Part shown: in pieces, positions 1 to 10,282 of the stretch
Layout: each line of letters begins with the position of its first letter
Position numbering within the stretch: the first letter of the stretch is position 1
The notes under the pieces: generated by a model
The model's input: only the letters and a program-made list of their open reading frames with translations
Told to the model about the DNA's origin: nothing
Databases searched by the model: none
Made by a program: the position numbers and the translations under genes
Origin: Sarcophilus harrisii
Lineage: Eukaryota; Chordata; Mammalia; Dasyuromorphia; Dasyuridae
DNA: 64,000 bases
Reading direction: 5' to 3'
Assembly (NCBI RefSeq): GCF_902635505.1
Contig: NC_045428.1
Span: forward strand, 228,114,107-228,178,106

Positions 1-1142
1 GTTATCACTGTATAAGTTGTTTTCCTAGTTCTCATCTCTCACTTTGTATCAATTTTATCAATTTTCCCAGTTTTCTATAGAACTATCCATTTCATCATTT
101 CTTATGGCAACATATGTCTTTTAATTTAAGTCCTAGAGGTTTAAGGTTTGGATCTTTTCATAAGGCAATCATCATAGTCTAGTTCCAGACTAGGGAAAAA
201 CCATTGTTTTTCTCCCCTTAAGATGAATATGTCCATTCTCAGAGCCTTGAATGTGGTAAGGCTTTTTTTCCCCTTCTAAAACGAGAAGCTTCACTCCAAG
301 GACCAGACTTTTTGGACACAAAACAAAACTAAAACTAGTAACTCTTGTTTAATTTCTGATTGCCAAACTGCAACCTTTCAGAATCATTTCAGGGGACTGC
401 TCTTTGAACAAAGCACTAGGGGCTTTCAAGATCTGAGCCCTCCCTCTACCATTTTCTTAACCTTGAGATTCTTTTTGATCTTCAATGGGAAGGGAAAAGC
501 AAAGGGGGAAAAGGAAAGAACTCCAAGGGAAGCTCTTTGGAAGCACAGCCTTCAGCCTCAATTCTTTGCTCCAAATTGTTGCCTTGATCATGTATTTGTG
601 GCCAGCTACAAGCTTTAAGCTGCCTTGCATCCACTTTGTACCTTCTGATATGTCACCTGAAATATTACTAAAAGGAAACTTAACAATGAGGTCAAATTTG
701 AACTTGGCTTTGTGTGGGTAGGCACTGGATGTATAAAGAGAAGAGAATCTGGAATACTGAGGTTTTCTGAGTCAGGAGAAGAGTTAAGGGAAATGCAATA
801 GTAAAAGCTCCATCATAAAGTTGTTGCTAAGGAAATCTAAATGTGATTAGAACGTGTATTACCCAGAAATTCCTAAGTGGGGGATTAACTATCTGTCCTC
901 CCAGGGGTAGTAATACTGTCTGAAAGTTTACAGTTAAAGATAAAATTCTTCTACTTTCCCTTATAAACAAACTAGCACAGCTTTCCCATTCTCACTACTG
1001 GTACCTTCATTTTCTGACTCTGTCATGATTACTGCTTTGGAATTATTATTAATTTCTCCCTATCATTCCCCTGCCACATTCAGTCAGCAATAACATGCTG
1101 CTAATGCCCATTCTAGCTGAGTCATTTATTTAATAATGTTGG
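1..1142. other. Unique AT-rich intergenic sequence
   Basis: No repeat family or gene is recognised here. A 78-codon frame at 485-721 on the plus strand has no recognisable protein similarity and no splice or promoter context, so I treat it as chance. Confidence 0.5.
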
Positions 1143-1850
1143 CATTTATTGAGTACATACTATGTGCCAGGCACTATGTTTAATGCCATGGATACAAAGA
1201 TGGGTAAAAAACAAACAGTCCCTGCTTTCACGAAATTCATTCTCATGGGGAGGCAACATGCAAATCAATTCTATACAAACAAGATATATACAGAATAAAA
1301 TGGGAAGGCACAAAGATTGTGGAGGACTTGAAAAGGCTTCATGTGGAGGGTGGGATTTTAGCTGAGACATAAAGATAGCCAGGAAAACCAGGAAATAGAG
1401 AGGGGAAGAAGGTTCCAGGCACAAGGGACAGCTGGTGAATTATAGAGTTAGGAAGTGGTGTGTCATGTCTGGGGAACAGAAAATAAGGTCATATGGGGAG
1501 GAATGAGGTGTAAAATTAGAAAGGCAGAAAGAAGCCAGATTATGAAAAGCCAACCAGAATTTCATATTTGATCCTGAAAGTAGTAGGGAGCCGCTGAAGT
1601 TTGTTGACTAGGGGCAAGATGTGCCTCAGACCTTTATTGAAGGAAAACCATTTTGACAGTTAAGTCAAGGATGAGGTTTGGAATAGGGAAAGACTTGAAG
1701 TAGGGAAGCCTACTAAGATGTTGTAGAACTAGCTCAGGCATCAGGGGATGAGGGCCTGCCTCAGGGAGATGGCAGTCAGAGGAGAGCAAGGAGAGAACTT
1801 ATGGAATCATGGAAATCCAACACATTGGATATGATGAGACAGTGAGGAAG
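1143..1850 (-). mobile_element. L2 LINE 3' part, 5'-truncated
   Basis: Read on the minus strand this ends with the typical L2 3' terminus: a 'gcctggcacatagtatgt'-like stretch running into a 'caataaatgcc' end near 1143. Further up are the 'gtgaaagcagggactg' motif and the 3' end of the reverse-transcriptase ORF, near 1550-1850 (antisense of the 'cacatcttgcccctagtc' region). It is an old, diverged copy with no open frame. Confidence 0.75.
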
Positions 1851-1965
1851 CATAATCAGAGTGACAAAATAGAAGGGGGAAAAGAAGGGGATGAAGATGA
1901 AAGAACAGTGGGGGTTAAGTATTTAACAGTTCAATCGAACAAACTTTCCCAAAGACAAAATAAAA

Positions 1966-2044
1966 GCAATAAATAAGTATTTATTAAGTTCTTATTAAGT
2001 AAGCTACTGAGGACAAAGACAGTCCCTACCTCAAAGGATTTATG
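1966..2044 (-). mobile_element. L2 3'-end fragment
   Basis: A second, short L2 terminus in minus orientation ('aataagtatttattaagtt', then 'acagtccctacctcaaagga'). It lies just before the polypurine tract and may belong to the same old L2 cluster as 1143-1850. Confidence 0.6.
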
Positions 2045-2047
2045 CTG

Positions 2048-2520
2048 GGAATTGGGAATAGGGAAAAGGTGAGAAGAGGAGAGGAGAGGAGAGGAGAAAG
2101 GAGAGGGAAAAGGAAAGGAGAAAGGGAAGGGAAGGGAAAGGAAAAGGGAAGGGAAAAGGGAAGAGAAAAGGGAAGGGAAAAGGGAAGGGGGAAAAGGGAA
2201 GAGAAAAGGGAAGGGAAAAGGGAAGGGAAAAGGGAAGGGGGAAAAGGGAAGAGAAAAGGGAAGGGAAAAGGGAAGGGAAAAGGGAAGGGAAAAGGGAAGG
2301 GAAAAAGGTAAGGGAAAGGGGAAGGGAAAGGGGAAGGGAAAGGGGAAGGGAAAGGGGGAGGGAAAGGAAGGGAAAGGAAAAAGGAAAGGGGAGGGAAAGA
2401 GGGGGGGGAGGGAAGGAAAGAAGGAGGGGAGGAAGGAGGGAGACTAGGAGGGAAGGAGGGAAGGAAGGAATGAAGGAAGGAAGGAAGGAAGAAAGGAAAG
2501 AAGGAAAGAAGAAAGGGAGG
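2048..2520 (+). repeat. Polypurine (GGGAARRGAAAA)n tract
   Basis: About 470 bp of almost pure A/G on the plus strand. Positions 2071-2308 and 2310-2443 contain no pyrimidine at all. The core unit is a 12-mer like 'gggaagggaaaa', arranged in a higher-order pattern marked by 'aagagaaaag' at 2161, 2199 and 2249. The right part degrades to GGAA repeats. The 89-codon plus frame and the 186-codon minus frame crossing it are low-complexity products, not genes. Confidence 0.95.
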
Positions 2521-2636
2521 CTTTAAAAATGAAGAAATTCTTGCCCTTAAATGCCTTTTCTTTCTGCTATAAAGGATACAATACACATACCAATAATTAA
2601 ATATGAATAATAATTATATACAAAGCTACATGTCAT

Positions 2637-2663
2637 AGCACAATGCTTAGCAAGCATTGTGCT
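2637..2663. repeat. Perfect 12-bp inverted repeat, 3-nt loop
   Basis: 'agcacaatgctt' at 2637-2648 is matched exactly by its reverse complement at 2652-2663, with loop 'agc'. One arm resembles an L2 3'-end motif, and an L2-like 'tctggggatacaaatac' follows on the right. It may be a collapsed pair of L2 ends. Confidence 0.7.
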
Positions 2664-2844
2664 AAATTCTGGGGATACAAATACAAGAAGAAAGATAATT
2701 CCTGAAAACAATACATAAAAGTGAGCTGAAAGGAGGTAGGGGCTGATGATGGAAAATATGAAGGTACCTGCACAGGAGCATGATATAGAACATGGTAGAA
2801 GAGCAATTGCAAGAGGAAGCAACCTCAGTAAGAGAACAAGCATT

Positions 2845-3089
2845 TATTAAACACCTAGTATATACCAGATACTTTGCTAAGTCCTTTATCAATATCTCCT
2901 CTGATCCTCATAATACCCTTGGAAGAAAGATAGTATTAGTACCCTCATTTTACAGTTGAGGAAACTGAGACAAACAGGGTTTAATGACTTGCTCAGGATC
3001 ACACAGCTTGTAAATGACTGGGTTCAATTTGGAACTTGGGTCTCCCTGATTTCAGGGCCAGCATTCTATCCACTGCACTATCCAACTTG
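2845..3089 (-). mobile_element. MIR-family SINE
   Basis: The minus-strand MIR signature is clear: 'ctcattttacagttgagg', 'aaactgaga', 'cttgctcaggatcacacagc', and a tail-side 'cctgatttcagggccagc' with 'tctatccactgcactat'. Nearly full length and diverged. Confidence 0.85.
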
Positions 3090-3125
3090 CATAGAGACAA
3101 TAATAGAATCAGAGTTCTAAAACAT

Positions 3126-3168
3126 AGGTTTTTCAAAGCTGATTTTTATGTCATGGACCCCTTTGGCA
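3126..3168 (+). mobile_element. hAT-like DNA transposon end fragment
   Basis: 'tttttatgtcatggaccc' followed by 'ctttggcaa' matches the left end of the short non-autonomous element seen more completely at 7113-7285 and, inverted, at 38467-38634 and 52372-52540. Its remainder is missing where the SINE at 3169 begins. Confidence 0.55.
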
Positions 3169-3413
3169 AGCAGGGAGGTGGTTCAGTAGATAGAACATTG
3201 GGTCTGCAGTCAGAAAGACCTGAATTCAAATCCAGCCTCTGATACTAGCTGTGTGATCTTGGGCAAGTCCCTTAATCCTGCTTACCTCAGTTTCCTCGTC
3301 TGTAAAGTAAGTTGAAGAAGGAAATGGCAAACTACTCTAGTCTCTTTGCCAAGAAAACGCCAAAGGAGGTCATAAAGAGTCAGTCATGACTGAAGCAATT
3401 GAACAACAGAAAG
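3169..3413 (+). mobile_element. Marsupial tRNA-headed SINE with RTE-like tail
   Basis: The head has a tRNA-type B-box region ('gaattcaaatccagcctc'). The middle has 'ctgtgtgatcttgggcaag' and 'cctcagtttcctcgtctg'. The tail 'gaaggaaatggcaaac' ... 'aagagtcagtcatgactg' resembles the 3' end of BovB/RTE LINEs, as expected for a SINE mobilised by that machinery. It is nearly full length (about 245 bp) and ends in 'gaacaacag'. Confidence 0.85.
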
Positions 3414-4247
3414 GAGATACCAGTCTCACTGTGCTCTGAAGGAAGCTCAGGATTTTAGGGTATGGAATTGAAGGCCTTGTCAGGTGCCTTTAGAGAAGAA
3501 AATGATAACAGAAAGGACCTCCTCAGCTGCCACAAGTCCTAAGATTTATCACTGGCATCAACTGCGTTGCACTGAGGCATTTGTACTTGAATGTTCCGGT
3601 TCAATAAATGACAGATGTCCTATGAATAAGTGCGTCAGTACTGAAAGCATCCATCCCGGTTTTAGATTTTGGCCTTCAATCAGGACTTTTCTAGGAAACA
3701 CACAGCGATTGCCTCAGTCACACCCACGTCACTGTTCAGCAGTTTTGTGGCTCCAGTTGGAAGAGAAGCTCATTTTCCAACTCATGCTACCAGGGAACCT
3801 TTCCCTCACCTCATCTCCTTGCTACCCATACCCCCAGCCTCACTCCTTCTCCACCACACACACACACACACACATCAAGGGAAAACAAAACAAAACAATT
3901 CTTTGTTCTTAAAAAACAGGGACAATTTAACCATATAAATTTGATGTAATACATAAGTCTTAAAAATCTGTGAGGCTGTTCAAAAAAGATTAAATGGATT
4001 CTAACAATCCATTGAAAAGAAGGACAGCCATTTACACAACTCAAGATGCATTAAGGACCTTGGCCAAGATCAATATTTCACTGCTCTCAATACCCTCTCT
4101 GGAATTGTTACAGGCTGTTAAGTTTGCATTTGTGGACTTTACTTCTGGTATCCAAGGGGAAAGTTTCCTTCTCAGAGAAAGGGCAAGTGTATTTTGCATC
4201 AGGGTATTTTTTTTTCTTTCCCCAAAGTAATTATGTAAAAAGAAAGG
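3414..4247. other. Unique intergenic sequence
   Basis: No repeat is recognised apart from the CA run at 3853-3875. Overlapping frames of 142 and 89 codons (3484-3912, 3669-3938) show no known domain and cross the CA run, so they are not called as genes. Confidence 0.4.
3853..3875 (+). repeat. (CA)n microsatellite
   Basis: About ten CA dinucleotides. Confidence 0.95.
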
Positions 4248-4375
4248 CACAGGACCAACAGTCTGGAAACCAGATTCATAGTCCAGACTCTTCTAGTAGC
4301 TGACTGGGTGGTCTTCACATCCTAACAAATGAGTTTCTTTATCTCTAAAGTGAGCTACTCAAAGAATAATGTATT
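4248..4375 (+). mobile_element. Diverged MIR fragment
   Basis: The order 'ccagactcttctagtagctg', then 'tggtcttcacatcctaac' and 'gtttctttatctctaaagtg' follows the MIR core in plus orientation. Highly diverged. Confidence 0.45.
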
Positions 4376-4639
4376 CCATCCTCCCCTCTGAAGTGAAGTG
4401 GAGGTCTACAGGCATGGAATGCTACATACCCTGATAAGCTCAGTGTAGATTTTTGCTTAGCTCTTTTTAGTTATAAGGCAAGCTTCAGTGCTGAAGAGAG
4501 GGGCATAGTGTACTATTATATCTGGAAATGGCCATTACAGCAAAACAAAATGCAGCAGTAAAATTCATTTAGAAGAAAAATTAAATAAAAATAAACAAAT
4601 TAAAAGTTAAGATAAAATGATCTTTGAGCTACTATTTAT

Positions 4640-4868
4640 GGCTATAATAAAAACTAGCATTTATATATAGTATTTTAAGGTTTGGGAAGCACATTACAAA
4701 GATCTCATTTTCTCCTCATGACAACCCTGAAAGATGGGTGCTGTTATTATTCTAAATTTACAGATGAAGAAACTGAGGCAGGCAGAAGTTGTCACTTGGC
4801 CAGAGTCACACAGCTACTAATTTGAACTCAGGTCTTCCTGATTCTAAGTTTACTGCACCACTAGGCAT
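4640..4868 (-). mobile_element. MIR-family SINE
   Basis: Minus-strand MIR: 'aactagcatttatata', 'ctcatgacaaccctgaaag', 'tacagatgaagaaactgagg', 'gagtcacacagctac', 'gaactcaggtcttcctga'. Nearly full length. Confidence 0.85.
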
Positions 4869-4872
4869 TAAT

Positions 4873-5222
4873 TCATTTAAAAACATTTATTATAGGTCTA
4901 TTTTGTGCAGAGGTTAGCTAGGCAGAAGAGTGAATACGATGGAATGCCAGGTCTCAAGTCAGGAGGATTTGAATTCAAATGTGACTTTAGATACTTCCTA
5001 GGCTGTGTGACCTTATGCAAGTCCCTTAACTCTTATTGCCTCAGTTTCCTCATCTGTAAAAATGAAGGAAATGGCAAATCACTCCAGTATCTTTACCAAG
5101 AAAACCTCAAATGAGACCATGAAAAGTTGGGCACAATTGAATAACAATACTGTATTTCATACTGGTGCAATAAAAAGTTTAGAAGAGGCACAATATCTGC
5201 TCTCAGGGAGTTTTTCTAACAT
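4873..5222 (-). mobile_element. L2 3' end split by a SINE
   Basis: An L2 terminus ('aacatttattataggtc') at 4873-4908 appears to resume at 5152-5222 ('gcacaatatctgctctcagg'), on the far side of the SINE at 4909-5150. The insertion sits inside an older L2 copy. Confidence 0.5.
4909..5150 (+). mobile_element. Marsupial tRNA-headed SINE with RTE-like tail
   Basis: Same type as 3169-3413: 'gaattcaaatgtgacttt', 'cctcagtttcctcatctg', 'ggaaatggcaaatcactcc', 'ccaagaaaacctcaaatg', ending 'ttgaataacaat'. The frame at 4905-5114 is this SINE read as protein. Confidence 0.85.
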
Positions 5223-6395
5223 TAAAGTCACATGATCTTAATTTTCTATGTTTCCATGTCTTTCAAATAGGGTTACTAGAGTAAAGGCACATCTACAGCA
5301 GCACTCATTTCCACACAGAATGCCTTTTGCTGATTTGAATACATCTTGATTCTGGATGTGTTTACTTCTATAAATAGAGGTCCCAAACCCACTTGCATCA
5401 GACTCTTCTCACTGGTGGAGACTGATTACTCAATGCACCCATGCCAGCAAGAGGGACAGAAATGATGAGTTTACCAGAATAGAGAACCCAGTTTTCTGAT
5501 TTCCAAATTAAAGAGAAGACTCAATTCCATATTTTCTTTAGAGAAAGATATCTAAACAGAAAGAGATTGGGAACAAGTTGATATGTGGAAGAACTAACAC
5601 AATATCTTTATCACCAGCTTGTTACATTAGAGAATTTCCCCTTGTGTGAGATCTGGAATTCTAGCTTTTTGCAATTTTTTTACACCCTTCAGGTAAGCAC
5701 TGAACATTAAATAATCAATTTCCATCAAGGAAGAGAGAATTATGTGGAAAAACTTTGAGCCCTTGATTCTGCTTCAAAAGCACAGAGTTTTACCAACAAA
5801 TATCAGACTGGGCTGACTGAAATCATTATTTGTTTGGGGATATTAAGACACTCCCAAATTACCCCCATCAAGAAAATACTGCCAGATGGGATTATTTGTC
5901 CAAAATATTTAGGCTGTTACAATGACAGAAAACATTGCACAATTTTTCCTTTGCAAAAATGACATTCCACCCTTCATTATAGGCACAGACCACAGAGGGC
6001 TAAAACTAGGAAAAATATAGTTGACTACCAATTATACATGTTGATTTATAAGAGATCTACAGAAAAATTTAAATTCCCAGCTGGCATCTTCCTGCATGCA
6101 ACTGGTGTGTGTACCAGGAAGGCAGGCTAATTTTAATATTAGCCTATGCCAAATGTGATTAGGAAGGTAAATCTGCTCTGGAAAAAAAAATCATGTTGTG
6201 TTCAAAAGAAAATTAGTTTTTGATGATCTGCTGCTTTGGACAACTTGCAATTCTGCCTCTCTTTATTACCATAGACAACTGAGAGTTGACTACATTCTGA
6301 TTTTCATCTATTTACAGCAGATCCCATTTATTTATGCAATGGACCCCAGAGCCCTACAGTTTCCAGTAATAATGAAGGACACAGATTCGCAGAAT
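5223..6395. other. Unique sequence, no gene seen
   Basis: No repeat family is recognised over about 1.2 kb, which is long for this window. I see no splice-bounded open frame. It could hold conserved non-coding sequence, but that is inference. Confidence 0.4.
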
Positions 6396-6592
6396 TAACA
6401 ACAATAATAATAACAGCTAGCATTTACATAATGCTTTAAGGTTTGCAAAGTCCTTTACATATGTTCTCTCACTTGACTCTCAAAAACCCCTGTAGAAAAT
6501 AGGTACTATTATTATCTCCATTTTACAGATAAGGAAACTGAGGTGGAGAGCAGTTAAGAGACCTGCCCAGGATCACACACCCATACTCTTAG
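6396..6592 (-). mobile_element. MIR-family SINE
   Basis: Minus MIR with its AT-rich end ('acaataataataacagc'), then 'tactattattatctccatt', 'gataaggaaactgaggtgg' and 'cccaggatcacacac'. Confidence 0.85.
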
Positions 6593-7112
6593 TTCCTCTT
6601 TCTTTTTCCCAGTAATCCCTGCTTTCTTCCTACCAATCTTTGTACCTTAAATTCTCAGGACGCAGTATAAGAAGTTGATGTGTTTTCCTAGGCTTCTCAA
6701 AGTATGGGTAATGGAGTTCTCTCCCATCAACTCTTATGTCTGGAACCCACTGAATCACTGAAAAGCAATCCAATTCATTTCAGAACTTGTCTGCTATCTC
6801 ACTGAATTAATTAGTAATTCAACAAATAATTGATGAGGAGAGGATCTATATATGCAAGGTGCTGTCTTAAATAACTATCAGGACCCACTTCTCCAATATT
6901 GTATAGACTGAGAACATCCTTCTCTGAAAAGTATCACCTCTACCTTCAATCTCCTACATTACATTCAGTTAATTACATTAAAGTGACATTAAAGCTAATT
7001 CCTGCTAAGATGTTAACTGCTAACAGCTAAAGTGTAAGTTCAAAAGAATTTAAGATATGATTTCTCCCAAGAGTATTTTCATTCTGAAAGGAGGCTATTA
7101 AAACTTAGGTCA
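6593..7112. other. Unique intergenic sequence
   Basis: No gene or clear repeat. A weak 'atatgcaaggtgctgtctta' near 6851 may be a relic L2 end. Confidence 0.35.
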
Positions 7113-7285
7113 CAAGTCCTTAACCTCTTTTGTATTATGAACTTCTCAAAAGCCTATGGACTCTTCAGAATAATGTTTTTAAATATATAAAACAAAATGC
7201 ATCAGACAGCCAATTATATTGAAATATAATTATCAAAATATTTCTAAAAACAAATTCACAGACCCCCAAACTTAAGAACTTCTTG
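7113..7285 (+). mobile_element. Short non-autonomous hAT-like DNA transposon
   Basis: The ends are imperfect inverted repeats ('caagtccttaacctc' and 'acttaagaacttcttg'). Inside are 'aataatgtttttaaat' and 'attatattgaaatataatta', which recur in the copies at 38467-38634 and 52372-52540. I recognise the element as mammal-wide but am not sure of its Repbase name. No clear 8-bp target duplication remains. Confidence 0.65.
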
Positions 7286-7317
7286 CCTCTGAAGCCTTCA
7301 AAAACAAAAGGAATAAG

Positions 7318-7385
7318 GCAAGGGTGGTACGCTGGAAGACAGCATTGGGTTGAAAGTCAGAATACCTGAATTCAAATTTTATGAT
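7318..7385 (+). mobile_element. SINE head fragment
   Basis: 'gacagcattgggttgaaag' followed by 'tacctgaattcaaatttt' is the tRNA-derived head of the marsupial SINE. The body and tail are absent. Confidence 0.5.
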
Positions 7386-7751
7386 CCTTTAATTTTCTAG
7401 AATGGATAAATGAGTAAAAAGATTGTTATTCTTCTCTTCATTCAAGGAAGATAATTATTTGGCCCAAAGAGAGGAAAAATTCTTATGGGGCAAATGGACT
7501 TTTGATACTTGTTTCCCATAATATCCAAAAAACCTGGTTAAGTTTGGTTCATTATAGGCCAGCCATTGGCCTTAAAGACAAGTTATTATTATCTAGGGGA
7601 AGAGGACAAAGATTTTCCAATCTGCTTGACTGCAGAGGGCTGAGCCCTTGAACTCCAGGGCTGAGACATGGCAGACTCTATTTCTTGGCTGTCCTTGCAC
7701 AAGATCTGGGATAGCAAAGAACCAAAACATAAATGACACTAAAATGGAGAC
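7386..7751. other. Unique intergenic sequence
   Basis: No recognised feature. The last bases (7739-7757) form one side of the apparent target duplication around the L1 pair. Confidence 0.4.
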
Positions 7752-8349
7752 TTTTATTTTGTTTATTTATTATTTTTATTAAAGCTTTTTATTTTCAAAA
7801 CATATACATAGATAATTTTCAGCATCCATCCTTGCAAAACCTTGTGTTCCAATTTTTCCCTCCCTTTCCCTCACCCCTCCCCTAGACAGAAAGTAATCAA
7901 TATGTGCTCAACATGTGCAATTCTTCTAAACATATTTCCACAATTATCTTGTTGCATAAAATAATCAGATCAAAAAGGAAAAAATGAAAAAAAATGCAAG
8001 CAAACAACAACAAAAAAGTGAAAATATTACATTGTGATCCACACTCAGTTCCCACAATCCTCTCTGGGTATAGATGGCTCTCTCTATTATAAGATCTTTG
8101 GAACTGGCCTGAATCACTTGCTGTTAAAAAGAGCCACATCCGTCAGAATCAGTCATCACATAGTCTTGTTGTTGCTGTGTACAATGATCTGGTTCTGCTC
8201 ATTTCACTTAGCATCAGTTCATGTATGTCTCTCCAGGTTTCTCTGAAATCAGTCTGATGATCGTTTCTTATAGAACAATAATATCCCATAACATTCATAT
8301 ACCATAACTTATTCAGCCATTCTCCAATTGATGGGCATGCACTCAGTTT

Positions 8350-8637
8350 CTAGTTTCTAGCCACTACAAAGAGGGCTGCCACAAACATTTTGGTACATAC
8401 AGGTTCCTTTCCCTTTAAGATCTCTTTGGGATACAAGACCAGTACAAATACCGTTGGGTCAAAGGGTATGCACAGTTTAATAGCCCTTTGGACATAGTTC
8501 CAGATTGCTCTCCAGAATGGTTGGATTGGTTCACAACTCCACCAACAATGCATTAGTGACTCAGTTTTTCCACATCCCCTCATTTTAGGCAATCTGAGTT
8601 GCCTCAGACTTCTGTTAATTTGCAATTCTCTGATCAA
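8350..8637 (-). pseudogene. L1 ORF2 C-terminal region, decayed
   Basis: The 95-codon frame contains 'GCGKTESLMHCWWSCEPIQP', then 'FWRAIWNYVQRAIKL', 'PFDP' and 'LYPKE'. These align with the cysteine-rich C-terminal segment of human L1 ORF2 ('CGEKGTLLHCWWECK', 'QPLWRTVWRF', 'PYDPAIPLLGIYPKE'). It is a fragment of a dead L1, not a host gene. Confidence 0.9.
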
Positions 8638-8860
8638 TAATGATTTAGAGCATTTTTTTCAAATGACTATAAATGGCTTTAATTTTTTCATCTGAAGATT
8701 GTTCACATCCTTTGACCATTTATCAGTTGGAGAATGGCTTTAATTCTTATCAATTTGAATCAATTCTCTATGTCTTAGAAATGAGACTTCCTTGGATATA
8801 AATTTTTTCCTCAGTTTATGGCTTCCCTTCTAATCTTGTCTGCATTGATTTTGTTTGTAC

Positions 8861-8965
8861 AAACCCACTATGAACACAATAATGATTTTATTTGTGTTTT
8901 GTTCATTGCCACATAGCATGTGCTTTCATGTGAAATTATGTTAATATGTATTTGTATGAATTATT
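8861..8965. repeat. 105-bp insertion inside L1, copy A of a local repeat
   Basis: The L1 sequence breaks after 'ttttgtttgtac' and resumes at 'aaacctaatataatcaaaa'. The intervening 105 bp is nearly the same as 10283-10380: about 4-5 substitutions plus a 7-bp indel ('acatagc'). It is not part of other L1 copies I can compare in the window. Confidence 0.8.
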
Positions 8966-9440
8966 AAACCTAATATAATCAAAATTATCTATTTTGCATT
9001 TTATAATGTACTCTAGTTCTTCTTTGGCCAGAAATTCCTTCATTCCTTCTTTCTCCACAGATCTGAAAGATAGATTATCTTTTGTTCTTCTAATTTGCTT
9101 ATAGTATCACTCTTGCTGTCTAAATCATGAACTCATTTCAACCTTATCTTGGTATAGAGTAATAGATGTGGGTCAGTGCCTAGTTTCTGCCATATTAATT
9201 TCCAATTTTCCAAACAATTTTTGTCAAATAATGAGTTCTTATCCCAGAAGCTGGGGTCTTTGGTTACCCAAATCTAATCAAACACTTGATTACCATAGTC
9301 CTTAACTATTGTGTCTTGTGAACCTAAACTATTCCACTGATCAATTACTCTATTTCTTAGCCAGTACCAAATGCTTTCAATGATCACTGTTTTATGATAT
9401 TGTTTTCGGTCTGGTACAGCTAGATCACCTTGAAATGGAA

Positions 9441-9903
9441 GCTTATTTTAGTAATATTTTATTTTTCCAAATACATGTAAAAATAGTTTTTAACATTTAC
9501 CTTTGTAAAACCTTGTGTTCCATATTTTTCTTTTTCTTGCTCTTTCCCTTCCCTCTCCCTAAGACAGCAAGCAATCTGATACAGGTTAAACACATACAAT
9601 TTTTCTAAACATATTTCCATATTTTTCATGCTGCACCAAAAAAAAAATCAGATCAATAGGAGAAAAAAAGCAAGCAAATAAACAATACCAGCAATAAAAT
9701 AAAGGTGAAAATACTATGCTTTGATCCACATTAAGTCCCCCTAATCCTCTCTTTGGATTCATCGCAGATCTATTAGAATTGCCTTGAATCAGGTCACTGT
9801 TGAAAAGAGCCATGTCCATTAGTTAATCATCACATAATCTTGCTGCTGTTGTATACAATGTTCTCTTGGTTCTGTTCACTTCATTCAGCATCAGTTCATG
9901 TAA
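9441..9903 (-). mobile_element. L1 LINE 3' end
   Basis: A second L1 3' terminus in minus orientation: tail-side 'ttttatttttccaaatacat', 'aaaaccttgtgttcca', a C/T-rich stretch, and 'cttcattcagcatcagttca' at the 5' break. It lies directly upstream (in L1 sense) of the L1 at 7752-9437. Confidence 0.85.
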
Positions 9904-10029
9904 GTTAAAATGGGGGAGTTTTGAAGAAACTAAGATCATAGTTATAACAATATATGGAGGCTTAAAATGATATTGCTTATGTCAAGAAAGGGAAACTAGG
10001 ACCTTCTCCATCATCACAAATGGAAAGAG

Positions 10030-10160
10030 ACCTGAGCTGAAAGTGAGGAAAAATGGTTTTAAGTCCTCTAGTCCTGGCTCTGCCACATACAACCTGCAGG
10101 ATCACTTTACCTTAGAGTATATAGGTTTTTTTCTTCTGCAAAAAGAGGTCATTGGGCTAG
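10030..10160 (+). mobile_element. MIR fragment
   Basis: 'agtcctggctctgccacata' and 'aggtcattgggctagatta' follow the MIR core order in plus orientation. Diverged. Confidence 0.55.
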
Positions 10161-10282
10161 ATTAGTGATTGCCAACCTTAGTGAATATAGGAACTCTTTT
10201 TAAAACCAAAAACGCTATGGGCCTTCACATGATAGTAATTGTATTATTAGTAATCACTGAATGAGGAAATACATGGTGACCA
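10161..10282. other. Possible DNA-transposon remnant
   Basis: 'agtgattgccaacctta' resembles the terminal inverted repeat of short hAT-type elements, and the following sequence leads into the 98-bp repeat copy at 10283. I see no matching right end, so this is tentative. Confidence 0.25.

Larger units (their letters stand above)
7752..9437 (-). mobile_element. L1 LINE, 5'-truncated, ORF2 3' part plus 3' UTR
   Basis: Read on the minus strand the copy runs from the middle of ORF2 (9437) through the ORF2 C-terminus (about 8640-8350) to the 3' UTR, ending in an A-rich tail at 7752. Homology to L1 is visible in the C-terminal protein and in the preceding 'aaatggtcaaaggatgtga' segment, which matches the L1 region encoding the '-KWAKDMN-' part of human ORF2. 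A 105-bp foreign segment interrupts it at 8861-8965. Its 5' end abuts the tail of another L1 in the same orientation (9441-9903). Confidence 0.9.

Noticed and set aside
2026-2586. 186-codon minus frame rich in Pro, Phe and Ser
   Set aside because: Translation of the polypurine tract's complementary strand.
3169-3413. tRNA gene suggested by B-box-like motifs
   Set aside because: The motif belongs to the tRNA-derived head of a SINE. The same sequence recurs many times in the window with SINE bodies and tails.
8350-8637. Host protein gene suggested by the HCWW motif
   Set aside because: Clear similarity to the L1 ORF2 C-terminus within an L1 remnant.
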